The position numbers were made by a program, and so were the translations under genes. The notes beneath the pieces are model-generated. The model was not told where the DNA came from. It ran no database searches and saw only the letters and a program-made list of their open reading frames with translations. Positions 40,601-52,600 of a stretch of 64,000 nucleotides of DNA are shown in pieces. How positions within the stretch are numbered: position 1 is the stretch's first letter; each line of letters opens with the position of its first letter. Origin of the DNA: Crotophaga sulcirostris (taxonomy: Eukaryota > Chordata > Aves > Cuculiformes > Crotophagidae); NCBI GenBank assembly GCA_013397455.1, contig VYZB01000278.1:324348-388347 (forward strand), written 5' to 3'.

Positions 40601-43600
40601 GAAACCAAGGGAAGGCAACAATGTTTGGAGTTAAAAGAAGATATTACTGCTCCTTCCTGCGTTATTGATGATGGTACAGAGTGCAGTTCTGAAAAAAAAG
40701 AGACAAATAGCTCGTCAGATGGTGACCAACAAACTTATTCAGTGTCTAATCACAGGGAAGAGTTAGAGGAGGAAGACAGGGAGACTGCACAGGATTTAAA
40801 AGCCGTGTCTTATGCGGAATTTTCTCTAGAACCAGAAGCAATAAAGCGCAGTGTATCAGAAATTAGTACTGGAATAGCTGAAGCAATTGAAGACTCTCCA
40901 AGCAAAGCTGATGAGCTTATGGAGGAAACAGTAGCTGTCACTGCTGCTTCTTTAACAATGCAAACTACTTTGGAAGGAGAAACTCCTGAAAGTCCAGAAA
41001 GACTGGAGAAACCAACAGCAGAAGTAGAAGAGGAAGATGACTTTGTTGATTTGAAAGAGGAAAGTAGTATGCCTTTACCTTCAGAAGAGTTTGAAGAAAT
41101 GAACAAGGAACGTAGCTCTAATGAAAGCGAAGTGACAAAGCGGGAAAAAACAATAGAGAAGCAACCTGAATCTGTGGTTGTAAAATCTGAAGATACTGAA
41201 GGTGTGAGTGGGAAAGAGCAAGAACTGACTTCTTTGCCAGAAATAGTGAGTTCTGCAGTTCAGGAAGTAGCAACTCAACTGGATTTAGAAGGAAAAAAGA
41301 AGGCGGAGGAAGAAAAGTGTCTTTCTAGTGAAACCAAAACAGCTAAAGAAAACGCGAATGCACGTGTGTCAGAGCCGGCTGGAGCATCTGACAAAAGAAT
41401 CGCCAAGCTTGATGTTTCTAGTGTTGCGTCAGATACAGAAAAACTGGAACTGAAAGCTAACACATGTCTAGAAACACCTCAGCCCCCCAGATCCATACCT
41501 GAGGTAAATTCTACCTGTCCTTCATCTGTCTATCTTAAAAATAAAAGGAAGTTATTAATTTATGAGATTTTTGAAAAAGTGTGGCCATATGCATTTTCAG
41601 AATTTTTATCTGCGCGTGTGTTTTGTGACTTATCTTAAGAATACTTTCAACCTTTGATTAAAATAGCCATTGTGTACTGAGAAATCTCTAAAGTTTTATG
41701 CTTACTTCATCCAATAATGGATGCTGATGGAGACTGAGTATTTGTCTAGATGGACACTTCATATGTGTTGGTACTTCTGTTCTTAAATTTGAAGAATTGA
41801 AAGAAACATTTGTATATTCTAAGAGGATTTTATCTAGAATTTCTTCTGCTTCTTTACCCAGCCTTCCTTTTATTCTTCAGTCTGCTCTCTTATCATCTCA
41901 ACTCTTATAATTGTTGAGAAGTGAACATTGCTTGTGCAGAAAAACATAGTGCTAAGTTTCTTTCATATTCTGATGGAATTTATGAAAATATTGTTTATGC
42001 TAGCTACTCTGTATGAGGTACACAAACACAAAAAATATATTTTTGAAACCATAAAAATTGATAGGGTTGTCACTCCATCACATCAGTCCACCTTTTTTAT
42101 GCAAGTGTAACTTAAAATTGACTTTTGTTGCATCCTGCAGTGCTCCACTTCTAGTTTTTAATTTCTAAGTCAGCTTTTCATGATTAAATAGTCACGTATC
42201 TGAGTACTTCCCTTCTGCAGAGATACCTGCTAGTGGATGCTCTTCATTCTGCACCATTCTTCCTTAAAGGAGGAAAAACACTGTCTACAGCAACATATAC
42301 TCCCCTCGGGGTAAGGTTGGGTTAACTGCTTGTGTATGCCTAGACTGACAGGTGTGGTAGTTCAGCTGTAGACTAGTTTGTAGGCTTGGTATATCGAGTA
42401 AATAGCGTTTGTGTAATAGTTTTAGCTTTACTTGTGACCACGTACACAGTCTAAACTTGTTGAATGTCTGAAGTCTCAAGCCTTTTAAATGCATTTCAGT
42501 GTATGCCATGGAAACTGATAACCATAATGTTGTTTCTTTTTTTTTTTTTTGTCTGTGAACTGTATGTTCAGACCTCAAGGCAGCAAGATTCTTCAGGACA
42601 AGAGCTAGCTGCTACATCAGATGGGCAGAGAAGAGACTCTAGGTCAACTGTGTTCCGTATTCCTGAGTTTAGGTGGTCACTGATGCATCAGCGCTTGCTG
42701 ACAGATTTACTCTTTTCCATAGAAACAGATATACAGATGTGGAGAAGGTAAGTTTCTGTGCTTTATATGGAATGATGTACAGTGGCATTTCAGTTATAAT
42801 TAACTTGAGATTTTGTTGAAGCTGCATCAGAGTTGCTGTTTGACTTCCAGTTTTGCACATCTGGTATTCTAATCATTCAGTAGCCTTACTTATTTTGTGA
42901 CCTCTACCCAAATATTCTCAGATTTTTTTTTTTTCAGACTTTTTACAGACACAAATGTGTATTGGTTGGGGGCCTCCACAGAGATTTTGACTGAAATCCT
43001 GGCTACATTTAAGTCATGTTGATTTTTGTTGGGATTATGTTTTTCATATTCCTAATGTACATAAGGGCCTGCATCTTTTATTAGTATCTAAATACAGACT
43101 AAAAAAAAAAAATCTATCCCAGATAGTATTTATTAATTCTGCATTTACACATACTATGTTGCTGTGTTATAGGGTTCTGTGAACACAGAGATATTCTGGG
43201 CATTTAAAACTTGACTTGTAACAGGGGTCTGGAGTGCGATCATCAAGATTAATTTAGAGGGGTTTAAGAACCGTTAGGAAAGGCAGTTTTAGATTTAGTT
43301 TAAGGTACATCAGTTGACCCTTACGGTCCTGTGATATTTGCTGCCCCACAGCTGTTTGGTTTTAGCTTTACAAAAGCATAGAGATGCTGAAGTATCACAA
43401 AAGTAAAGCTATGTTCTGAATGCTTTTTTTCGGACAGCCATTCTACAAAAACTGTGATGGACTTTGTGAATAGCAGTGACAATGTCATATTCGTGCACAA
43501 CACAATTCATCTCATCTCTCAAGTGATGGACAACATGATTATGGCTTGTGGTGGTATATTGCCATTGCTTTCTGCTGCCACATCCGCTACTGTAAGGAAT

Positions 43601-46600
43601 TTCATTTTTATTTGAAAATCTCTCTCCTGCGGGACGGTACCTTTCTTTATGCAGTGTATTAACTGTTATATTTGTCCTTTTGGGAAACAGGAATGTGTGT
43701 AGGGTATTTCAACAAGCATCTCTTTCCTCCCTTTGCCACCTCCATGCTTTCCCTAAAATAAAATGGGTGCGTGCTGTCTTTGCCTGAAGACAAAAGAAGT
43801 TTCCTAGCTTCATTGTCCCACAGTAGTCTAGAATGGGATTAAATCCCAATACTAATGATTGTTCCTAGAATATGACTAATTACTACCTTTGAATGTGACT
43901 GAAAATGGACTTCCCGCATACATCTTCATTTAAGTAGTAGGACTATCACCTCTGTGAAGAAGTAAACGCTTTCAATTTTTCTCTGTGTAGCATGAATTGG
44001 AGAATATTGAGCCAACTCAAGGACTTTCAGTAGAAGCATCTTTAACATTTCTCCAGAGATTAATCAACCTTGTAGATGTGCTAATTTTTGCAAGCTCTCT
44101 TGGTTTCACTGAAATTGAGTCTGAGAAAAATATGTCATCTGGAGGAGTTCTGCGACAGTGTCTTCGTCTGGGTAAGCAAATAAAACCACCTAATGAGCTT
44201 AGGAGCTTGTCATTACTAAAGAGTTAGCAACTGTTATTTTTTTTTCCTTCCTGTCCTCTTTTTATTAAATCAAAATTAAATTTAGTCAAAGAAGCACTGG
44301 GATCTTTTTCTATTTTACTGTCACTGTATTCTGCAATGCATATACCTGCATTTTCCTCTTCAAAAAGATTAAATAAAATCAATTATTAAGTTTGATACCC
44401 TGGCTGTTGTGGATGCATGTTTTCATTTTATCCATGAAGATATTTCTTTTGCCAAAGTTCCCCAAATAGTCAAGACTGAGAATACAGCAGCTTTAAGAAA
44501 AAGAAATCTTGTACTATGTAAAAAAAACTTGAGAGTTTACAATCTGTCGGGAAGAGGTTTAAATCTTGAGGTCAGTAGATGAAGGTATGGTTGGAACTAG
44601 AGATATAAATTTCTAAAGAGTAGAGTTCAGGTGGAACCATAGTCATATTCAGTATTATAGTATGTTTGCATCAAATTGGATTGAAAGAAAGTGATCATTA
44701 CCTAAAAAAAATAATGACTATTCTGAAAATGAGAACATACAAGATCATAAGTGGTTACAGTCAGTTAATAGGAGGAGAGTATTCATGCTAGTTGCATGCT
44801 CTAAGACTTTTTGTAATGAAAAGTTTAATTTGCATGAGTGTCAGAGCAGCTCAAAGCCTCAACAGTAACTAGCCTTCCTCTCCCTTTCTAGGCAATTAAA
44901 ACTTTGTGCAGGTAGAACAAGATTTATGGGATGCAAACAGGTATAGAGGTGGGGTAGTTCTTTTTTCCTTTGAAAATAGTATTAGAAGATGAAACAGCCA
45001 CAATTGTGAAGCCAAAAAAATAAATTGTGTAACTTAAGAACATTCAGTCCAAGAATAAGAGAGCATTGTGAAGCCAAAGTTGTAATTTGTTTCACTGTGT
45101 ATCACTTGTCTTTTTTCCTTGTTAGTCTGTGAAATTTAGCTGTCTTCACTCTCCCCACATGGTAAAATTCCAGTGAGGGATGCTGACTTACTTACTTTGA
45201 AATATCCATTAGACATAGCATACATGTTCTAATAGTTTAGTACTAATTATTGGGTATAAATTTATTAAAGAATTTTGAGTATTGTTTTGCAACTATTTAA
45301 AATTTACGGAAGCAAAATATCATTTTAATGATATGCTTAAACTTTTAGGTTTAAGTGATAAACAGAAATGTATTATACATCTCTGTAAGATCCCTTACTG
45401 TTACAATAAGCAATACTGTTTCCTGGAGTAATTCTTAACATTTTTTTTTCCCCTCCAAGTATGTGCAGTAGCAGTAAGAAATTGCTTGGAGTGTCAGCAG
45501 CATGCGCAGATGAAGCCTATTGGAGACATTGGGAAGAACCAAAAAACAACGCAGGGCTTTATAGGAACAGGAAAGTCTTCAGCAAAGGCAAGTACAAGAC
45601 CACATTCAGGAACACAAAAGTCAATAATTATTACTCTGTTCACAGAGATAAGTTTTTAAATTTATACCAGCACCACTGATAATGTCATAGCTGAAGGACA
45701 GGTACACTGGAAACCCTGAAATAGTTTTTTCAGGATGTGAATTTAACACTTACATATTTAACCATCCACAGTAAAATAAATCTGTCACAAGAATTTGCCA
45801 GATTTTTTTTTTTTGCTTTAAAGATGAAATGCGTATCTGATCTTTTTACTTTAGTTATGACAATTTGATGTACAGTGGGTGATTTTACACCTTAATGATT
45901 CTTGGTAGAACACTTTCAGGAGCAGAATCTGAAACAATTGTGTTGTTTTTAACAGAGTCCAGTGGACATGGTGACTGGTGGCATTTCTCCAATACGAGAC
46001 CATGACAGACTTCTGCAGGATATGGATATTAATCGACTTCGAGCAGTAGTGTTCAGAGATATAGTAAGTTCTAAATAATGTTGCTTTCTTTGTAGCTAGA
46101 TTTCTGCATATATCTGTTTGCTGAACACTTGCTATATGTTATGCACTGTGGCTAAATTGAATTTACAAAAACAGAATACTGTTCACAGTAATTGGGAACA
46201 CATAATACTCTGCAGCTGTTGTAGTGTTTGGGATTGGAAAAAGGGAGAGCTGAAAATCGCTACATGTTGATCAGGCTCTTTGGTGTGTTCCTAAAGGCTG
46301 ATTCTCTGGAGTTCTGCCTATTATGTGTTAAATATGTTGTGTTTAATACAAATATATACTTCCATGTGCTGTACATTGGCAAACTCTTTATGTATACTAT
46401 GTATCATAAAAACGTTTGTGTACTTCTTGGAAAACTGAGTGTCTTTCTAGCTAATTAGAAATTAGAGGTCATCTCTTAATTCCTTTACTTCCCCTCAGAG
46501 GAACCAGTTTGTGTGCATGTGCTGTAAATATGCATATGTTTTTTAGTCTTGAATTGACTAAAAATATCTTTGCTTTATGTCAGCAACTTTATAGCTAGTA

Positions 46601-49600
46601 TTGAGGAAATTGAGATTGATGGCTTAAAAAAATCCTCTGTAAGCAAATACAGCAGCTATAATGGCTATGAGTCATTGGTGGCTGCAAGCTTGGACACCAG
46701 AACTTATTCTACAATAATTGGACTATTTAGCAAGTATAATGATTTACACAGTGACTTTTGTTCTATCCAGAATAGTGAAGGATCTTTGGTTTTTATCTTT
46801 ACAGCAATTATTGATTGAAACAAGCTTCTTTCAACTCCTACTTTCAGTATCAGTGTGCAAAAGAGTAACAGTGAATCCTCAATTCTGGTGGCAACTAAAA
46901 CAATCCTAATGATACAGTCTTCAAAATCAAGCACGTTTTCTGTACTATTTTTTCTTTTTAAAAAAGCAATACCTACACACAAAATCTGATTTTTTTTTTA
47001 TAACTAATCTACCAGGTTTTCTGTTTCACAAATAAATGTAAGATGGTGCCGCAACTCTGCTTTCTGGATACAGTGTTGAGCTGTGGAGAAAAAGTAGACT
47101 TTAAAAGATCTATTTTGGAATAGTTTTTATCTGAGCTGCTTATACTTATATTTAGATAATTTGATTTGCAGGCAGTTTCTTACATTGGGTTCAACAGATA
47201 GAATTGTAATTGGCATCATTAGAACCTGTATAGGAGGAACTCCAATGGATTCCACTTAACCACTAGTACTTCCAGTAGTATATGAACTTTTTAGAACTCC
47301 TTGAAATTAACATAGAAGAAAAATATAAGGAAGAGGTAGTGCTAATTCAATGGATCACAACTTTATTAAGTTGGAGACTGTCTTGCAAAAATTAATTTAG
47401 TAGGAAAATTTTTTATAATCCTTACCATTGTAGGAGATTTCCATCAGTCTTGCACTGTGCTTGCCTAATACTAACCTGTTATTAGCTTTCTGTTTCTGTT
47501 TTGCTCTATGACAGTTCCAAGGATTTGAGTTCAGCAGAGGGAAATATAGGTTGTTTCTTCAGCGTGACGGATAGGATTCAACTATAGCTCTTAATAGAGA
47601 ACTTCTCATAAACTTCTCCCAGTGTAGCTTGTTAAAGAACTCTTCATGGAACATGGAACTTCAGTAGGCACTACAATTATAATAAAATGAGCTTTATAGT
47701 TTAACTTACTTTCTTGAACTGCTCAGAGAGAAAAATTGAATGCTGCCTGAGTCCTTATGTAAATTAGGGAAAAGAAAACCCCAAATATCCTTTCTCTTAC
47801 TGATTGGTCAGTGAGGATCCAAATACTCAGTTCTCCTGTGATCCCGAAACGTACAGAGCTTTTCTTCCTTTAACAGCCAGAGGAGACAGGCTTACACTTA
47901 ATCATAATGTCTAGTCAGATCTGGGACACAGCTCTTTCCTCTTTTTCACTAGGACTGACTGAGTACTCTGGGGAGGTATCTGGCGTAGTTCATATTAAGA
48001 CTGGATTTTAAGATTTTCTTAAAATCTCTTCATAAAGTTACAGGTGTAACACAAATGCATATTTACCAATTCTTGTTTGAATTCTGCATAGTAGAATACA
48101 TCCATCTTGGCAATCTGATGATGAAATAAAACTGTAACACCGGTTCTGGAATTTGTTCCACTTTATTCATTAATACGTGATAGCTTATACGTGCTTTTAC
48201 AATTTTGAGTGCACTTACCTGGTTGTACTTCACAGCAAAAGCTGTTAATATCTTAGCACATTTGAGGAAATGTAACAGAGGAAACACCTGTAAATAAATA
48301 CAGGAGACCTAGTCCCTGCACTAATTTGAAGCATGTAGTCAAAACACACAAACTTAGTCAAAGTTGTCATATTTATAAATAAAAAATGAAAGGATTAGTG
48401 CCACTTGAATACAATTGCTGTATTCCCTAGCTTTATAGGTGAGAAAAACTGTGACTGGAGAATATTGTTCTTCTGTTGTTGACATATCAGCCTACTCCTG
48501 GTCTGCTTATGGTAGCACTGGGCATACTTTATAGCAAAGTAAACATGCTGCTGAAATTGTCATGTAAAAATCTGTATGTGTGTCCTTTTTTTACAGGAGG
48601 ATAGTAAACAGGCTCAGTTCTTGGCTTTGGCTGTTGTATATTTTATTTCTGTGCTCATGGTTTCGAAATACAGAGATATACTGGAACCCCAGAATGAAAG
48701 ACGACCACCAAACCATAGCCAGTCATTCAAGGAACTGGAGAATGAAAATAATGAAACTCCCGCAACAGGTGAACTGTTAATTATTTGGCCAAATGAAATC
48801 ATGTGGCTTATGCATCTTAAAATTCTGTAGAAGTTCACATGTGATTGTATAGAAATATTTGCATTGTTACCACTTAAATAAACAAAATGATAGTATTCGG
48901 TTTGGCACTGTATTTGTGCAAATGTTTTTGTGATCTGAGAAGAACCTAATCTGTGGATGGAGTTTGCTGTGTAGAGGTGGTTAATCTCATTGAAGTAGCT
49001 AAGTAGTCACAAATGCTTGTGGCAGAAACATTACTTTTTGGCATAAGGTTAAGAATGCAAAGGCGTAGACTTGGAGCTTAAGACTTCTTAAACCTCCTCT
49101 TATTTAGGGTAATCAATTTAATTAATTTTTCATTCTTTGACTGTTGAGTCAATATCTTTTATTTCCTTGTCTCAGTTTTTGAATATTATAACTTTCTAAG
49201 ACTTCTCAGAAAATAGAAGGAATTTTTTTTGTTCTAAGTTGCCTATTAAATGCTTATAGATAGTATTAAATCTCTGAGTAGGCAAGAGCAAATACAGCTT
49301 GGTTGGTGTTACTTCTTTGAGAACAATGTGGTGAATGCAATTCTGTTAATAATGAATTTATAATGTGTTTTCTGTTTTTGGTATGAACAGATGTGGAAAA
49401 TCCATCTGCTGCTATCAGTGCTTCAGCCTCCACAGAAGATTCAGAAAGTGCAGCATCTGTCCGAAGAAGGGATTCTGGTCTTGGGGAGGAACCAGCTTCA
49501 GGACAAACAAACAGTTCTGGTAGTGTTGCTGAAGCAGGACCTCTAAATGTTAGTGCAGGTCCAGATGCAGTCAGTGAAGTACTTTGCACGCTCTCTTTAG

Positions 49601-52600
49601 AAGTAAATAAGTCTCAGGAGGGCAGAAGTGAGACAGGAACTGAGGACAGTAAACCTGCAACTTCTGTACCAGCTGCAAAAAATGTCAACGTAAAGGACAT
49701 CCTGAGAAGCTTGGTAAGCACACCAGCTGACGGGACTGCAGTGGATGCTGCTCTTCTGCCTCCCACCTTCCTTGGAGTCCTTGGCAATGGAGCTGCTGAG
49801 CAGCCTGTACAGTTCCATTCCTTTGACAGGTAATGTAACTTCTGAGATATTTGGGCTCTTTCATTTTGCTTAAGGTATCTGTAAGGAATAGAAAAATTCA
49901 CATTTCAGTTCACTGGATCTCATGTACAGTGTCATCTAGTGCTTAATATAATCAAGACACTGTGATTTTCAAGTAGAACCTTTGACTACAAAGTCCACCA
50001 ACATCACATAGGTTCATCATGAAGGTGCACTCTGCAATTCCTGGGATGCCATGTGACAGCACAAAAGACCATGAAAATGAAAAATGACTGGTGATTGGGT
50101 TATACTTAAGGGTCTTGAAGCCAGCACCTCTATATAAAATTTAGCTTTTCTGTCTCCATATGTGTTACAGCTCAGAAACAGTATGGTTAGAGAGCCAATA
50201 AAATGCCTAGAAATGGCTGCAAGAGTAAAAGAAAAGATTAAGGGTGTAAGCTGATCTTTTGTCTTTCCTATTCTACTGTTCCAAACTGCAGGTGAGGACT
50301 GATGTACTGTGCATATTTACTCAGTTTTAAAGGACTCAGGAAATAAAATGGACATGAAATAACTTAATGGAATTATGTGTAGATTAGCTTGTGTATTGAT
50401 CTGTTGTATGTAGTTTCTGTTACCTTGGGCCTGCGAAAGAATACTGGTTTAATAATACAGCAGTTACAAATGGATGGAAAACAATGGAGTAATGATCCAG
50501 GTGTCCTACCTATAGAATACTCCCATAATCATTTACAAAAATGCTATTGTGTTCTGCCTTTGATGCTAAAGTCCTACTTTAAATCTTTCAGGCTTCATTC
50601 AGTAGATGTATCCCTAAGCTATTAGATTTGCTTTGTTGTTATAATAGCTTTTAAAATTTTGTTTCATTTTAATGAATGTCTGCCGTTGTTAATACTCGAA
50701 TACTGTGGTGGATTTAAAATGGGGCATTTCTGCTTTGTTTTACTTCCTTTTCCTTTTAGATTGAAGACTCTCTTTCCTGATAGTAAATGTTGGTGTCCCC
50801 TATCTCAGTTTCATTAGCTCCTTATCTTTTCCCAAGTATAATAGACCACATTGTCATTACTACACTTACTGACTTTTACCCCTCCAGAATTCCCCAAAAC
50901 AACAAAGAAAACAAAGAACAAAAGAAAGAATCCCATAACACTTGCATTCCTGCCTCTAGAAAAGCCTTGGTCATTTCCAGAAATCACAGTTTCACAGTAT
51001 AACCAGGTTGGAAGAGACCTCTGAGATCATCAAGTCCAACCTATAAGCCAACACTAACACCAACTCATCACCAAATCCTGCAGTTGGTCTGGTGCAAGGG
51101 ACCCTCTGTTATCCTACCAGTATCTGATCCTCTGCTTATTGCTGAACTTCCTCTGCAGTCTGTGGCTGCCCTACTCAAACTAGCCAATTTAGGTGGCCAA
51201 ATGAAGGAGTGCAGCTCTGCCAGGGATGTGGATGCTGCTGTCACATCTTCTCAGGTCAGATTGCCATATCTCTAGTGGGGGAAGAGATGGTGATGGTCGT
51301 CTAGGTAGATTAGTCACAAATGGTGTATACTGGCCCCTTTGCTCTAGTCTCAAAGTAAATTGTATGTTCTGTTTGTGGTGCTAAACAGGACTTGTTTCGG
51401 GAGCAGTAGGAGATTTGGGGCAGAGGTGAAAAAATGGGAGAAGAGAGGCACTGAGTTAGAATTTGTCACCCTTCTCTCCCTGCTGCTGCCTAACTGCTTT
51501 CAGCACTTCCCGTTGAAGCCTATCATTGCTTTTTACAGCGAGTGGGCAGTTGATGTGAAATTGCATAATGTTTTAGTTTGTGTCTAATGTTTTTCCTCTG
51601 GAAATTCTTATTATTCATTGCTGGGTGGTAGAGGTTTGAACCACAAAACATTTGTCTAGAGATCTGGTACAGAAGTTCATGTTGCGTTGAGAAATTATTT
51701 TTTAGCTATTGGTGTAAAGCAGGTTAACTAGACAGTGATCAGACATTTGCAGTCCTGATATCCAAGACAGGTAGATTATGCCTGCAAAAGTTTCTTATCA
51801 GAGGAAACTGTGTGATTTAACTTGAAAACATGTACACTAATGAAATACTGGGCATTGACAGCAGCCCTTCGATAACTTGCAGTTCTGCATTTTTTTTTCT
51901 GTATAGTTACATAGTCACTGAAATAACAAAAAACCCCACCCCAAACCCTTAAATTGCAGTGTACTTTGTAAGGCAAGTCACTGAAAATTTGAACTGCTTG
52001 CTGTTTTCCCCTTTTTTCAGTGCCACACTGCCCTGGATGGACTCTTCTCTCTTTTTCCCACCTCTGAAGTGCCAGCCATTCATAAACACAACTCTAAACA
52101 TTCTCTCACTTAACCTTGAGACACAATTACTGTATCAGATACTGAAAGGAAGGTAGTCTGGTGAAGGGGAATGGAAATGCTGCATGGACTGAAGCAGTAG
52201 ACAGGACAGCGCTTGTGAATGGAAGAGGAGAGGATGAGGGTTTTTTTAGGAGTTTATGTAACTGTCTGGACTGTTCCACGGGGATACCTTGGGGATATTA
52301 ATTTCCTGTGACTTTCTGTGTTTAGTGGGTGGGGCTAAGTATGTGAGGAAAAGGTCATGAACTAGTATAAAATATTTTGTCCTTCAGCAGTTGCACGTGA
52401 CCTTGATATGTCAGCGGCTCTGTGTTTCTAGGTGGCTTAGTTTTTCATTTCCTTCCTTCTGTGGGTATGTAGAAGTGTACTTAGAAGTCTTCCCTCCAGT
52501 CTATCATCTAGTAGTGACATGCTCAATCTTGCATTATGGTAAATATGTTGATCCATGATAAGGCATGTTGCTAACTAGGTAATAAATCAGTTAATCAAAA

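Noticed and set aside
45588..45594. Use of the GT at 45592 as the exon 25 donor
   Set aside because: It would shift the frame and lose the conserved SPVDMVTGG in the next exon. The GC donor keeps it.
45461..45679. 72-codon ORF on + starting in exon 25
   Set aside because: It reads the exon in the wrong frame. The conserved LRBA frame starts one base earlier, with the split Val codon.
46570..46818. 82-codon ORF on + in intron 26 as a possible extra exon
   Set aside because: Exons 26 and 27 already join in frame and match the family without a gap, and the sequence resembles nothing in LRBA.
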